Shown: positions 8,118 through 18,421 of the stretch, piece by piece
Layout of the letters: each line of letters starts with the position of its first letter
How positions within the stretch are numbered: the first letter of the stretch is position 1
NCBI GenBank assembly: GCA_947454525.1
Contig: CANGJM010000002.1
Location: 1 to 64,000, forward strand
Length of the DNA: 64,000 bases
Direction of reading: 5' to 3'
Source of the DNA: Flavobacteriales bacterium
GTDB lineage: Bacteria; Bacteroidota; Bacteroidia; Flavobacteriales_D; Crocinitomicaceae
Translations under genes and position numbers: made by a program
The notes under the pieces: model-generated
What the model saw: the letters and a program-made list of their open reading frames with translations, nothing else
Told to the model about the DNA's origin: nothing
Databases searched by the model: none

Positions 8118-9578
8118 ATGAAAACGCTTTCATCCATTTTACAGCAAACGTCCTTTGAGTTAACTCAAGGTGATTTAGCGATGGAAATTTCTTCTCTGAC
8201 TTTCGATTCTCGAAAAGCGGAGAAGGGAAGTGTTTTTATTGCCATCGTTGGAACAGTGTCAAATGGACACGATTTTGTGCAAGCTGCCTACGAACTTGGT
8301 TGTCGTGCCTTCGTGGTCGAGCAAAACGTGAGCCTTCCATCTGATGCAACAATCATTCACGTTTCAAAAACGGATCGTGCTTTGGCAGACTTGGCATGTG
8401 CATTCTATGATCAACCGTCCAAGGAATTAAAGTTAGTTGGCATCACAGGAACGAATGGCAAAACGACTACAACAACCTTGCTTCACGATTTATTTACGAG
8501 CCTTGGTTATTCTTGTGGACTGATTTCAACGGTAGTGAATAAAATTGGAACAGTGACAAGTCCTTCGACACACACCACGCCAGATCCAATTCGTTTAAAC
8601 GCACTCTTAAGAAGTATGGTTGAGCAAGGATGTACGCATTGCTTTATGGAAGTAAGTTCCCATGCCATTCACCAACAACGAATTCATGGAATTTCATATA
8701 CAGGAGCAGTATTCACAAACATCACACACGATCACTTAGATTACCATAAAACATTCGCGGAGTACATCCGAGTGAAAAAACAGTTTTTCGATGACCTTGG
8801 TCCTGAATCGTTTGCTTTGATTAACGGAGATGACCGCAACGGTTCCGTTATGCTGCAAAATACGAAAGCAGCAAAAAGAAGTTTTGCGTTGAAAACCCCT
8901 TCCGACTTTAAAGGAAAAGTCTTGGAAAATGAAATTTCTGGATTAACCTTAACCATCAATGGCGTGGAACTTTGTTCCCGTTTAGTTGGTGAGTTTAATG
9001 CACTGAACTTATTAGCTGTTTACGGCGTTAGTACCCTGCTCGGACTTGATTCCATGGATGTTTTGAGAGGAATGAGCAACTTGGCCTCTGTAGAAGGAAG
9101 ATTTCAATACATCCGAAGTCAAGGTGGAATCACAGCAATCATCGACTACGCGCACACACCAGATGCATTGGAAAACGTATTGAATACAATTGCAGCGATT
9201 CGTAAAGAAGGACAAAAAGTAATTTCCGTTGTTGGTTGTGGTGGAGATCGTGACCGCGATAAACGTCCAGTGATGGCTGCCATTGCTGCGAAAAAAAGCC
9301 AACAAGTAATTTTGACTTCCGACAATCCGCGAACAGAAGATCCAATGCACATCCTTCAAGAGATGGAAGTTGGATTATCCGACGAAAACCGTTCCCATTC
9401 ATTAACGATTGTTGACCGTGCTCAAGCAATTAAAACAGCTATTATGCTGGCTCAAGCGGGTGACATTCTATTAATCGCAGGGAAAGGACACGAAAAATAC
9501 CAAGAAATCAATGGAGTCAAACACGACTTTGATGATTTCCAATTAACAGAAGAATTTTTTAATCAATTGAAAAAATAA
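8118..9578 (+). CDS. murE: UDP-N-acetylmuramoyl-tripeptide synthetase (meso-DAP-adding)
   Basis: Cytoplasmic ATP-dependent ligase that adds the third residue of the peptidoglycan stem peptide. The 486 residues include the P-loop [13 protein letters not shown] (about residue 110), the carbamylated-lysine region [14 protein letters not shown] and the substrate-recognition motif D402-N-P-R. The DNPR motif is established as the marker for meso-diaminopimelate rather than lysine. It starts one base after the ftsI stop. Confidence 0.97.
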   Translation: MKTLSSILQQTSFELTQGDLAMEISSLTFDSRKAEKGSVFIAIVGTVSNGHDFVQAAYELGCRAFVVEQNVSLPSDATIIHVSKTDRALADLACAFYDQPSKELKLVGITGTNGKTTTTTLLHDLFTSLGYSCGLISTVVNKIGTVTSPSTHTTPDPIRLNALLRSMVEQGCTHCFMEVSSHAIHQQRIHGISYTGAVFTNITHDHLDYHKTFAEYIRVKKQFFDDLGPESFALINGDDRNGSVMLQNTKAAKRSFALKTPSDFKGKVLENEISGLTLTINGVELCSRLVGEFNALNLLAVYGVSTLLGLDSMDVLRGMSNLASVEGRFQYIRSQGGITAIIDYAHTPDALENVLNTIAAIRKEGQKVISVVGCGGDRDRDKRPVMAAIAAKKSQQVILTSDNPRTEDPMHILQEMEVGLSDENRSHSLTIVDRAQAIKTAIMLAQAGDILLIAGKGHEKYQEINGVKHDFDDFQLTEEFFNQLKK

Positions 9579-9582
9579 TCAG

Positions 9583-10827
9583 ATGCTTTACTATCTATTT
9601 GACTATCTCGATTCCTTAAATTTTCCTGGTGCAGGATTGTTCCAGTATATTTCATTTAGGGCAGGACTCGCATTAATTTTCTCCCTAATTGTATCCATCG
9701 TTATTGGGAAGAAAATCATCAATAAATTACGTCAACAACAAATTGGCGAGACCGTTCGCGATTTGGGATTAGCAGGACAAATTGAGAAATCAGGAACACC
9801 AACAATGGGGGGAATCATCATCCTTGCGGCCATTCTGATTCCCGTTCTTTTATTTGCAAAACTTCACAATATCTATGTGATCACGATGATCGTTGCAACG
9901 ATTTGGCTTGGATTAATTGGATTCTTGGATGATTACATCAAAGTATTTAAAAAGAACAAAGAAGGATTAAAAGGAACGTTCAAGGTGATTGGTCAAATTG
10001 GAGTTGGATTAATCGTTGGTTGCATTTTGTATTTCTCTGATGAGGTGGTTGTGCACAAACGTGTATCCGCAAGCTATGAGTTGCAACAAGATGAGAAATT
10101 CGTAACCCATTTACACGTGCAAAACGAGGGGGAACATTTCAAATGGATAAAAACGGATGACATGACAACGACCATTCCGTTTATTCGTGGAAATGAATTT
10201 AACTACAACTGGTTAATTGGAGATTGGCAAAAATCCTACGGTTGGTTATTGTTCATTCCGATTGTCATTTTTATCGTGATTGCGGTGTCGAATGGTGCAA
10301 ACATGACCGATGGACTCGATGGACTTGCAACGGGAACGTCAGCGATTGTCGGAATCGCCTTAGCCATTCTAGCGTACGTCAGCTCACACGCCAACTTCGC
10401 AGATTATCTGGGTGTCATGTACATACCGAATGCCGAAGAGCTGGTGATTTTCATTGCGGCATTTGTCGGTGCATGTGTTGGATTTTTGTGGTACAACTCT
10501 TTTCCAGCGCAAGTATTCATGGGAGATACGGGAAGTTTAGCATTGGGTGGTATCATCGCCGTATTTGCGATTGCAATCCGAAAAGAATTATTGATCCCCG
10601 TTTTGTGCGGCGTTTTCCTCATCGAAAACTTATCCGTGATGATGCAAGTAGGATATTTCAAATACACAAAAAAACGTTTTGGCGAGGGACGGCGAATTTT
10701 CTTAATGGCGCCACTACACCATCACTATCAGAAAAAAGGAATTCATGAAGCTAAGATTGTATCTCGTTTTTGGATTGTCGCAGTATTGTTAGCCGTAGTA
10801 ACGATTGTCACCTTGAAATTGAGATAA
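9583..10827 (+). CDS. mraY: Phospho-N-acetylmuramoyl-pentapeptide transferase
   Basis: Integral membrane enzyme that makes lipid I. Visible motifs: [12 protein letters not shown] (about residue 72), [18 protein letters not shown] with the Asp pair, [28 protein letters not shown] and the C-terminal [12 protein letters not shown]. At 414 residues it is longer than the E. coli enzyme (360). The extra length is an insert of about 60 residues at 150-210 ([19 protein letters not shown] onward), probably an extracytoplasmic loop, which I recall being usual in Bacteroidetes MraY. murF, which sits before mraY in many dcw clusters, is missing here. Confidence 0.97.
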   Translation: MLYYLFDYLDSLNFPGAGLFQYISFRAGLALIFSLIVSIVIGKKIINKLRQQQIGETVRDLGLAGQIEKSGTPTMGGIIILAAILIPVLLFAKLHNIYVITMIVATIWLGLIGFLDDYIKVFKKNKEGLKGTFKVIGQIGVGLIVGCILYFSDEVVVHKRVSASYELQQDEKFVTHLHVQNEGEHFKWIKTDDMTTTIPFIRGNEFNYNWLIGDWQKSYGWLLFIPIVIFIVIAVSNGANMTDGLDGLATGTSAIVGIALAILAYVSSHANFADYLGVMYIPNAEELVIFIAAFVGACVGFLWYNSFPAQVFMGDTGSLALGGIIAVFAIAIRKELLIPVLCGVFLIENLSVMMQVGYFKYTKKRFGEGRRIFLMAPLHHHYQKKGIHEAKIVSRFWIVAVLLAVVTIVTLKLR

Positions 10828-10831
10828 AAAC

Positions 10832-12175
10832 GTGAGCACACAAAACAAAAATATGGTCATTCTTGGCGCTGGTGAATCCGGTGTGGGTGCTGCAATTCTT
10901 GCAGTACAAAAAGGATGGACGGTTTTTGTGTCCGATATGTCCCAAATCAAGGAGGAATTCCAAGCAGAATTAACCAAGCTAGGCGTTCAATGGGAGCAGG
11001 GAACACATTCCATGGAGGTGATTTTAGCTGCGGATTTAATCATCAAATCCCCGGGGATTCCAGAAAAGGCTCCGGTGATGAAGGCAATCCGTGAGAAAGG
11101 CATCAAGGTGATCTCGGAAATTGAATTTGGTGGCTACCACACAACAGGAAAGACCATCTGTATTACTGGTAGCAACGGTAAAACGACCACAACGATGTTG
11201 ACGCATCACATCCTCAAAAAAGCAGGATTGGATGTTGGATTAGCCGGGAATGTTGGCTACAGTTTTGCCAAACAAGTAGCCGAAGGTGATCACGATTGGT
11301 ATGTGATTGAATTGAGTTCATTTCAATTAGATGATATGTATGATTTTCATGCAAACATCGCGGTTTTAACAAACATAACGCCCGATCATTTAGATCGCTA
11401 CGATTACGAAATGCAAAACTACGTGGATTCGAAATTCCGCATTTTGCAAAATCAAAGCACAAGCGATTGGTTCATCTATAATGCAGATGATGCCCTCATT
11501 TCAGCGGAAATGAAAAAAAGAACTCCTTCTGTGAATTTAGCTCCTTTTTCCATGAAGGAAGAGCAAAATCCAGGAGGGTATGCACTAGACAAACAACTAA
11601 TAATCAATATAAACCAACAATTTGCCATGTCAATACATGAATTAGCTTTAAAGGGTAAGCACAATACCCAAAACGCTCTTGCCGCAGGGATCGCAGCGAG
11701 ACTAGTTGAAATCCGCAAGGATATTGTTCGCGAGAGTTTAGAGGACTTTACCAACGTAGAACACAGACTTGAGTTCGTTGCAAAAGTGAACGGAATTGAA
11801 TTCATCAACGATTCAAAAGCAACAAACATCAATTCTGCATGGTTTGCTTTGGAAAGTATGGAGAATCCAACAGTTTGGATCGTCGGTGGCGTTGACAAAG
11901 GAAATGACTATTCTGAATTAACAGCACTTGTTCGCGAAAAAGTGAAAGCAATTGTTTGTTTAGGAACGGATAATTCTAAAATCATAGAGGCTTTTTCTGG
12001 AATCGTAGAAACGATTGTGGAAGCGAAATCTGCTGCTGAAGCGGTTGCTTATGGATACCGCTTGGCACAAAAAGATGAGATCGTACTTCTTTCTCCAGCT
12101 TGTGCAAGTTTCGATTTATTCGAGAACTACGAGGACAGAGGAAATCAGTTCAAACAAGCAGTTCGAATGCTGTAA
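10832..12175 (+). CDS. murD: UDP-N-acetylmuramoylalanine-D-glutamate ligase
   Basis: Adds D-Glu to UDP-MurNAc-L-Ala. It starts at a GTG (10832), four bases after mraY. Residues 8-20 carry the nucleotide-binding NMVILGAGESGVG, and the P-loop is TICITGSNGKTTTTML (about residue 109). ITPDHLDRYDY, EHRLEFVAKVNG, FINDSKATN and LSPACASFDLFENYEDRG complete the Mur-ligase signature. The length of 447 is normal. Confidence 0.97.
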   Translation: MSTQNKNMVILGAGESGVGAAILAVQKGWTVFVSDMSQIKEEFQAELTKLGVQWEQGTHSMEVILAADLIIKSPGIPEKAPVMKAIREKGIKVISEIEFGGYHTTGKTICITGSNGKTTTTMLTHHILKKAGLDVGLAGNVGYSFAKQVAEGDHDWYVIELSSFQLDDMYDFHANIAVLTNITPDHLDRYDYEMQNYVDSKFRILQNQSTSDWFIYNADDALISAEMKKRTPSVNLAPFSMKEEQNPGGYALDKQLIININQQFAMSIHELALKGKHNTQNALAAGIAARLVEIRKDIVRESLEDFTNVEHRLEFVAKVNGIEFINDSKATNINSAWFALESMENPTVWIVGGVDKGNDYSELTALVREKVKAIVCLGTDNSKIIEAFSGIVETIVEAKSAAEAVAYGYRLAQKDEIVLLSPACASFDLFENYEDRGNQFKQAVRML

Positions 12176-12190
12176 TTTTTCTGTTTCGAG

Positions 12191-12631
12191 ATGCAGAATA
12201 AACACGTTCATATTCAAGGAAAATCCATCAATGATTCCCTGTCAAGATCACAGGGTGTGGGCTTGCGCGCGCACGGAAAATTGAAAGGACTTGATGTATT
12301 TACGTGGATGCAACCAGAACAAAATGCTTTGATTAATTTCATGGAATCCATTCCATCCGGAATCATTTGGGTAGGAAATCCGACAGAAATTGAAGCAGTT
12401 TTGAGTGTCCACCCACAATTAATGAACAAGTTTCAAAGTATCCTTTCATTTGGAGAGAATCGAACTGGTTTTATGTTGGAAAACGAGTTTGTTGACATCC
12501 AAGATGTTTTGAATGGATTAATGACAGAATTAACATCAACCGGGACTTTGTTATTTACCTGCACAGAAAGTGATAGTGAATACGTTGCCCTGAAAATAGC
12601 AGCTTACCTCAATTTGGTACAATTGATATGA
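12191..12631 (+). CDS. Unrecognised 146-residue protein inside the dcw cluster
   Basis: I do not recognise a family. The product is predicted soluble, with no signal peptide and no membrane helix. The C-terminal half contains a hydrophobic stretch LTSTGTLLFTCTESDSEYVA. It starts 16 bases after murD and its TGA overlaps the ATG of ftsW (ATGA), so it is translated as part of the operon. The position between murD and ftsW suggests a wall or division role, but nothing in the sequence proves it. Codon use looks like that of its neighbours. Confidence 0.8.
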   Translation: MQNKHVHIQGKSINDSLSRSQGVGLRAHGKLKGLDVFTWMQPEQNALINFMESIPSGIIWVGNPTEIEAVLSVHPQLMNKFQSILSFGENRTGFMLENEFVDIQDVLNGLMTELTSTGTLLFTCTESDSEYVALKIAAYLNLVQLI

Positions 12632-13803
12632 GAGAATACTTAAAATACTTGAAAGGCGATCCTGTCATTTGGATAATTACGATCCTCATGATGTCTTTCT
12701 CCCTCGTAACGGTTTATAGTTTTGTTCCAATTTTGGTGAAAATCGAAGGTGGCTCACCTTTTCAATATTTATTTAAACACTTAATTTACGTGGTCATTGG
12801 ATTCGCATCCATGTTTGCAATTCACCGTGTAAATTCAAAATACATTAGTCAACTCGCGAAATTCTCTTATTACCTCGCGATTGCGCTCTTGCTTTTCACC
12901 TTGTTCTTTGGAACAGAAGTCAATGGTGCTGGACGTTGGATCCGGATTCCATTTGTGAAACTAACCTTTCAATCCTCTGATTTTGCCAAATTTGCCCTGA
13001 TCATATATGTCAGTCGCATCTTGGTAAAAAAGAAAGATAAGCTATCCAGTTGGAAAGAAGGGATTCTTCCCTTGTTGATTCCAATTGGAGTGATCTGTAC
13101 CTTGATCGTCAAAGACAACTTCTCTACAGCTGCGATGTTGTTCTTGCTCTGTATGGCTTTACTGTACATTGGGAAAGTTCCATGGGGGAAATTATTCGCC
13201 ATGGCCGGTGTTGGAATCGCTTTAGCATCCTTAGCTGTTCTCTTTCACATTACTTTTCCAGAGGTTGGACTCCTTCCACGTTTCGATACTTGGAAGAATC
13301 GCTTAACCAATCGCATGGAAAGTGATTCCCAAGACATTAAAACGGCTCAAGCGAATGCACAAGCAAAAAATGCGCAATTAGCCATACACGTTGGGTCTCT
13401 ATTCGGTCAAGGTGTTGGTGATGGAAAATTGAAAGAGTACTTGCCGGAAGCCTATGCAGATTTCTACTATGCGACTTTCGTAGAAGAATTTGGATTTTTA
13501 ATGGCGGCTTTTTTAGCCTTGTTGTACTTGATTTTACTCCATCGAATCATCAAGATTGCGCTAAAAACTTCAGATCTATTTCAATCGTATGTTTCCTTGG
13601 GAATCGGTATTCACCTCTTGACGCAGGCAAGCATTAACATGTTGGTTTGTACAGGTGTCTTTCCGGTGACCGGACAAAACATGCCCTTCCTTGCGATGGG
13701 TGGATCCGCATTGATTATGGCCTGTGTTTCCATTGGAGTGATTCAGGCATTTGCAAAAGATTTAGAAAAAGAAAAAGACGAAGCTACTTTCGAGCAAGCA
13801 TAA
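12628..13803 (+). CDS. ftsW: Septal peptidoglycan glycosyltransferase FtsW (SEDS family)
   Basis: Polytopic inner membrane protein (about ten helices, 391 residues) that polymerises lipid II at the septum together with FtsI. Family marks: NGAGRWIRIPFVKLTFQSSD near residue 100, and the C-terminal TGVFPVTGQNMPFLAMGGSA, equivalent to the TG-x-LPFxSxGGSS signature of SEDS proteins. ATGA overlap with the preceding unknown gene. A charged cytoplasmic tail (KDLEKEKDEATFEQA) ends it. Confidence 0.95.
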   Translation: MREYLKYLKGDPVIWIITILMMSFSLVTVYSFVPILVKIEGGSPFQYLFKHLIYVVIGFASMFAIHRVNSKYISQLAKFSYYLAIALLLFTLFFGTEVNGAGRWIRIPFVKLTFQSSDFAKFALIIYVSRILVKKKDKLSSWKEGILPLLIPIGVICTLIVKDNFSTAAMLFLLCMALLYIGKVPWGKLFAMAGVGIALASLAVLFHITFPEVGLLPRFDTWKNRLTNRMESDSQDIKTAQANAQAKNAQLAIHVGSLFGQGVGDGKLKEYLPEAYADFYYATFVEEFGFLMAAFLALLYLILLHRIIKIALKTSDLFQSYVSLGIGIHLLTQASINMLVCTGVFPVTGQNMPFLAMGGSALIMACVSIGVIQAFAKDLEKEKDEATFEQA

Positions 13804-13816
13804 AATTTATCAAGTA

Positions 13817-14914
13817 ATGAGTATTCAACGGGTAATTATTTCAGGTGGTGGAACAGGTGGACATATTTTCCCAGCGGTGGCCATTGCAGACGAAATCAAA
13901 CGAAGAAATCCATCTGTGTCCATATTGTTCGTTGGAGCAGTTGGTAAAATGGAAATGGAAAAAGTTCCACAAGCTGGTTACGAAATCGTCGGATTACCCA
14001 TTGCTGGATTTCAACGAAAATTGACCTTGTCAAATTTCTTGCTTCCATTTAAAATCCTGAATAGTTTGTGGAAGGCACGTTCCATTGTCAAGAACTTTAA
14101 ACCGCAATTAGTCATTGGTGTAGGTGGATACGCAAGTGGTCCAACCTTACAAATGGCCAATATGTTGCGCATCCCAACACTCATCCAAGAACAAAATTCA
14201 TTCCCAGGGAAAACCAATCAATTATTAGCAAAAAAGGCCGCGAAAATATGCACAGCGTATAGCGGAATGGATCAGTTTTTCCCAACGTCAAAGATTATCC
14301 AAACAGGAAATCCAGTGCGTAATTTGGTATCGAAACACGCAGAGTTACTCACCGAAGCACAGGCCTTCTTTCACCTAGATTCGTCCAAAAAGACCATTCT
14401 AGTGATTGGCGGAAGTTTAGGCGCACGCACACTGAACGAAAGTGTCTTGAATCACATCCAAACATTAGCTGCATCGAATGTACAGGTGATCTGGCAATGT
14501 GGTAAAAACTACTTAAGCCAAATAGAAGAACAATTCGAAGATTCTTGGAAGTCTACGGTACAAGTTCATGCGTTTATTCAGCGAATGGACTTAGCCTACG
14601 CTGCAGCGGATGTCATCATTTCGCGCGCAGGTGCGTTATCCGTTTCGGAACTGACTTTAATTGGAAAACCATGCATTTTGGTTCCTTCACCAAATGTTGC
14701 AGAAGACCATCAAACAAAAAATGCCATGGCACTTGTCAAGCAAGATGCTGCTGTATTGGTAACGGATGTACAATCGAAAGAAACATTAGTTCCAACGGCC
14801 ATTGAATTGTTAAACAATCCAGCTTCCTGTGAGCAATTAGCAAAATCCATTCGACTTTTAGCCAAACCAAATGCATGCATGGAAATAGTCGATGCGTGTG
14901 AATCAATTATCTAA
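13817..14914 (+). CDS. murG: UDP-N-acetylglucosamine transferase MurG
   Basis: Peripheral membrane glycosyltransferase that converts lipid I to lipid II. The 365 residues show the N-terminal glycine loop SGGGTGGHIFPAVAIADE, LVIGVGGYASGPTLQMA, the second glycine motif VIGGSLGARTLNESV and the UDP-GlcNAc site SRAGALSVSELTLIGKP with VAEDHQTKNA. The end overlaps the upstream ATG proposed for murC by 23 bases. Confidence 0.97.
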   Translation: MSIQRVIISGGGTGGHIFPAVAIADEIKRRNPSVSILFVGAVGKMEMEKVPQAGYEIVGLPIAGFQRKLTLSNFLLPFKILNSLWKARSIVKNFKPQLVIGVGGYASGPTLQMANMLRIPTLIQEQNSFPGKTNQLLAKKAAKICTAYSGMDQFFPTSKIIQTGNPVRNLVSKHAELLTEAQAFFHLDSSKKTILVIGGSLGARTLNESVLNHIQTLAASNVQVIWQCGKNYLSQIEEQFEDSWKSTVQVHAFIQRMDLAYAAADVIISRAGALSVSELTLIGKPCILVPSPNVAEDHQTKNAMALVKQDAAVLVTDVQSKETLVPTAIELLNNPASCEQLAKSIRLLAKPNACMEIVDACESII

Positions 14915-16295
14915 ACAAATGCAACAATTCGAGCAATATAAACAGGTTTATTTTATCGGGATTGGTGGTATTGGCATGTCCGCGTTGGCACGTTATTTTA
15001 ATCAAAACGGATTGACGGTTGGTGGCTATGACAAAACACCATCACCACTGACCAAACTGCTTGAGGAAGAAGGGTGCATGATTCACTTTGATGATTTGGG
15101 TGACCAGCTTCCAGAACAATTCAGAAACAAAGCGAATACATTGGTCGTTTACACTCCTGCCATCAAGCATCTTGGAGAATTAACCTTTTTTAAAACCGGG
15201 GGATTCATCCTGTTGAAGCGCGCAGAAGTTTTGGGAATGTTGACTCGTCAATCCAAAGGACTATGTGTTGCGGGTACACATGGAAAAACAACAACTAGTA
15301 GCATGTTGGCGTTCATGTTAGATCAATCAGACATGAAATGCAATGCTTTTCTTGGAGGAATTGCAACGAACTTTCAATCGAATCTGGTTTTGAACAAAGA
15401 TAGCGTGTATACGGTGATCGAAGCAGATGAATTTGATCGCTCTTTTCTCCACCTTTCACCATTTGCATCGATTATTACTTCCGCAGATCCTGATCACCTA
15501 GATATCTACGGGACAGCAGAACAATTCAAAGAAGGATTTCGTCAGTTTGCCATGAAACTGGATCCTAAAGGAATTTGTTTGCAAAAAGAAGGACTGAATT
15601 TACCGTCCTTGGGAACAACCTTGACGTATGCAGTAGAGTCCGAAAGCGCAGACTATACCGTAGTTAATCTACAATGGATTGATGGGTTTTTATGTGGAGA
15701 TATTCGCTTAAAAAATAGTTGGTGGCGAACTGTTCAGTTTGGATTACCGGGTATTCACAATGCAGAAAATGCACTCGCTTGCGTTGGACTTCTGCATGAA
15801 TTAGGAATGGATGAAAAACAAATTCGTTCAGGACTAAAAAACTTCCTTGGTGTCAAGAGGAGATTTGAATACATCATCCGAACAGAGAGATTGGTGTATG
15901 TGGACGATTACGCCCATCATCCTCAGGAAATTGCAGCTTTGGTTCGCTCCATCAAATTACTGTATCCAGGAAAGAAAATAACCGGAATTTTTCAACCGCA
16001 TTTGTTTTCGAGAACCAAAGATTTTGCAGATGATTTTGCAACAGAACTTTCCGAATTAGACGAATTAATCCTCCTTCCCATTTATCCAGCGCGCGAAGAG
16101 CCCATGCAGGGAATTACCAGTGAATGGTTGCTTTCGAAATGTAAAAATGGACAAAAAACGATCAAAAAACCAAGTGAATTATTGCCTTATTTAAGTCAGT
16201 ATACCGATGGCGTGCTGCTGACAATTGGCGCTGGAGACATCGATCGATTGGTTCCATCTTTAAAAGAATTGTTAACGATAAATCTAGCTGATTGA
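14892..16295 (+). CDS. murC: UDP-N-acetylmuramate-L-alanine ligase
   Basis: Adds L-Ala to UDP-MurNAc. Visible: YFIGIGGIGMSALARYF (about residue 20), the P-loop VAGTHGKTTTSSMLA, EADEFDRSFLHLSP, SADPDHLDIYG, KRRFEYI and VDDYAHHPQEIAAL. The first ATG (14892) lies inside murG. A second ATG at 14919 follows the murG stop and has an A-rich upstream of the kind favoured in Bacteroidetes, so the real protein may be nine residues shorter. The next gene, ftsQ, starts one base after the stop. Confidence 0.96.
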   Translation: MRVNQLSKQMQQFEQYKQVYFIGIGGIGMSALARYFNQNGLTVGGYDKTPSPLTKLLEEEGCMIHFDDLGDQLPEQFRNKANTLVVYTPAIKHLGELTFFKTGGFILLKRAEVLGMLTRQSKGLCVAGTHGKTTTSSMLAFMLDQSDMKCNAFLGGIATNFQSNLVLNKDSVYTVIEADEFDRSFLHLSPFASIITSADPDHLDIYGTAEQFKEGFRQFAMKLDPKGICLQKEGLNLPSLGTTLTYAVESESADYTVVNLQWIDGFLCGDIRLKNSWWRTVQFGLPGIHNAENALACVGLLHELGMDEKQIRSGLKNFLGVKRRFEYIIRTERLVYVDDYAHHPQEIAALVRSIKLLYPGKKITGIFQPHLFSRTKDFADDFATELSELDELILLPIYPAREEPMQGITSEWLLSKCKNGQKTIKKPSELLPYLSQYTDGVLLTIGAGDIDRLVPSLKELLTINLAD

Positions 16296-16296
16296 C

Positions 16297-17094
16297 ATGA
16301 AGAATTGGATGAAAATTAGTTTGTGGATTTTGGTAGCAGCGGGAGTTGTGACCGTTTTGGTCTTCGCGAACAAGGAGGAAAAAGAAAAAAAATATACTCA
16401 ACCTAAAATTTCCATCCATGTCGATGGTGATGCTTTTTTAACCGAGCCAGAATTGATTGACCGACTTAAATTGCATCGTTTGATTCAAAAAAATGATCAA
16501 GTTGGAAACTTAAATATTCGAAAAATTGAATACGTCATTTCACTGATGCCAGAAGTGAAAAACGTGAAGGTTTTCAAACGTATTGGAAATGAGTGGGATA
16601 TACAATTGAATTTACGTAAACCGATCGCTCGAATCTTCAATAAATCAGGTCAAAGTTTTTACTTAGATGAAGATGGATATTTGATGAATCGATCGAGCCT
16701 TCACACCGCACGTGTGCTCGTTTTTTCAGGTGTAATTTCGGATAGATTTTCACCGAATTCCATCTTTAAAATTATTAACAACGATTCCTTGAAAAGTATT
16801 CGAAATTTAGATGATATCTATCGAATTTCAAATTATGTTTGTAATGATCCAATATTGCATAAAATGATTGGTCAAGTTTACCGTGAAAAGAACGGTGATT
16901 TTGTACTAATTCCCATTGTAGGCGATCAAAAAATCAATCTCGGAACAGCCAATTCGGATGCAGATGTGAAGGATAAGTTTGAACGAATATTGGAATTTTA
17001 CAAAGAAGCCATGCCCTTTGAAGGGTGGAATAAGTATAGCGAAATAAGTGTAAAGTATGAAGGACAAATCGTTTGTAGAAAAAGAGCCAACTAG
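16297..17094 (+). CDS. ftsQ: Cell division protein FtsQ
   Basis: Bitopic division protein with one N-terminal membrane helix (ISLWILVAAGVVTVLVFA, residues 7-24) and a periplasmic POTRA-like region (residues about 37-110, with MPEVKNVKVFKRIGNEWDI). A beta domain follows (FYLDEDGYLMNRSS). The 265-residue length fits. FtsQ sequences diverge strongly, but the order murC-ftsQ-ftsA-ftsZ leaves little doubt. It overlaps ftsA by 38 bases. Confidence 0.9.
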   Translation: MKNWMKISLWILVAAGVVTVLVFANKEEKEKKYTQPKISIHVDGDAFLTEPELIDRLKLHRLIQKNDQVGNLNIRKIEYVISLMPEVKNVKVFKRIGNEWDIQLNLRKPIARIFNKSGQSFYLDEDGYLMNRSSLHTARVLVFSGVISDRFSPNSIFKIINNDSLKSIRNLDDIYRISNYVCNDPILHKMIGQVYREKNGDFVLIPIVGDQKINLGTANSDADVKDKFERILEFYKEAMPFEGWNKYSEISVKYEGQIVCRKRAN

Positions 17095-18409
17095 CGAAGT
17101 GAAGCGTAGCAAGATTGTTGTTGGACTCGATATCGGGACAACGAAAATTGCTTGTTTCGTTGGACGTAAAAACGAGCACAATAAAATTGAAATCGTTGCA
17201 TTAGGAAAAAGTGAATCACTTGGTGTCATGCGCGGAGTGGTTTCAAATATTGAGCGTACTGTTCAATCGATTAATACGGCAGTTGAATTGACGCAGAAAT
17301 CAGTAGATGGCGATTTGAAAGTGAAGAATGTCAATGTGGGTATTGCTGGACAACACATCAGCAGCATTCAATACAGAGGCATGTACACCCGTCGTGATGC
17401 ACAAGGAGAAATTACACAAAAGGATATCGACGCATTCGTTGATGATGTGTATCAATTGGTGATGACACCAGGAGAGGAAATTGTTACGGTGATTCCTCAA
17501 GAATACATCGTGGACAATGAAGCAGATATCAAAGATCCAATCGGAATGGGTGGAGTACGTCTAGAGGCGAATTTCCACATCATCACCGGACAAGTCAACA
17601 ACGTTAAAAACATCAAGCGTTGTGTGGATCGTGCAGGATTAAACGTGAAAGAAATTATTTTGGAGCCCATTGCATCAGCAGAGGCAGTGTTGAGCGACGA
17701 AGAAAAAGAAGCTGGAGTTGTTTTGGTGGATATCGGTGGTGGAACAACGGATGTTGCGATCTTCCAAGATGGATTGATTCGTCATACCGCTGTTATTCCA
17801 TTTGGTGGAAACGTGATTACAGACGATATCAAAGAAGGATGTCGCATCATGCAACGTCACGCTGAATCATTGAAAGTGAAATTCGGAAGTGCATTGGCTT
17901 CAGAAAGCAAAGAAAATGAAGTGGTTTGTATTCCAGGTTTGCGTGGACGCGATCCAAAAGAAATTACCTTGAAAAACCTTGCGAGCATCATTCAAGCGCG
18001 CATGGAAGAAATCATTGAGTTGGTTAATTTTGAAATCATTAACTCCGGATATTCTAAAAAAATCATTGGTGGGATTGTTGTTACTGGAGGTGGAGCTCAA
18101 TTAAAGCACCTGACGCAACTTTTCGAATATATGACTGGAATGGATACACGCATTGGTTATCCAACAGAACATTTAGCAAATACGAATGACTTAGATAAAC
18201 TGGCTAGTCCAATGTTTTCAACGGGTATTGGACTTGTGTTGAAAGGATTCGAGGCAGCAGAGAAGTCCGGACTAGATTTCATCCCTAAAAAAGAAGAAGT
18301 TTCCGCGGCGACTCACACAGCAATAACACACTCAAATCCAAGAAGAGACCGTGGGTTTTTAGAAAAACTAAAACAGTCAGTTGGAGAATTTTTTGATGAT
18401 AAAGATTAA
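17057..18409 (+). CDS. ftsA: Cell division protein FtsA
   Basis: Actin-like ATPase that ties FtsZ filaments to the membrane. The 450 residues include VVGLDIGTTKIACFVG (phosphate 1), GVVLVDIGGGTTDVAIFQDG (phosphate 2) and GGIVVTGGGAQLKHL (adenosine), in the usual order. The C-terminus ends LKQSVGEFFDDKD, a possible amphipathic membrane-targeting stretch. The ATG at 17057 lies within ftsQ; a 38-base overlap is long but gives the conserved charged lead MKDKSFVEKEP. Confidence 0.96.
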   Translation: MKDKSFVEKEPTSEVKRSKIVVGLDIGTTKIACFVGRKNEHNKIEIVALGKSESLGVMRGVVSNIERTVQSINTAVELTQKSVDGDLKVKNVNVGIAGQHISSIQYRGMYTRRDAQGEITQKDIDAFVDDVYQLVMTPGEEIVTVIPQEYIVDNEADIKDPIGMGGVRLEANFHIITGQVNNVKNIKRCVDRAGLNVKEIILEPIASAEAVLSDEEKEAGVVLVDIGGGTTDVAIFQDGLIRHTAVIPFGGNVITDDIKEGCRIMQRHAESLKVKFGSALASESKENEVVCIPGLRGRDPKEITLKNLASIIQARMEEIIELVNFEIINSGYSKKIIGGIVVTGGGAQLKHLTQLFEYMTGMDTRIGYPTEHLANTNDLDKLASPMFSTGIGLVLKGFEAAEKSGLDFIPKKEEVSAATHTAITHSNPRRDRGFLEKLKQSVGEFFDDKD

Positions 18410-18421
18410 TAGAAAAAAATA

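Noticed and set aside
10224..10748. 174-codon plus-strand frame inside mraY
   Set aside because: Fully inside the conserved part of mraY in another frame; the protein has an unnatural composition rich in Cys, Arg and His.
11476..11898. 140-codon minus-strand frame inside murD
   Set aside because: Opposite to conserved murD sequence and without any family signature.
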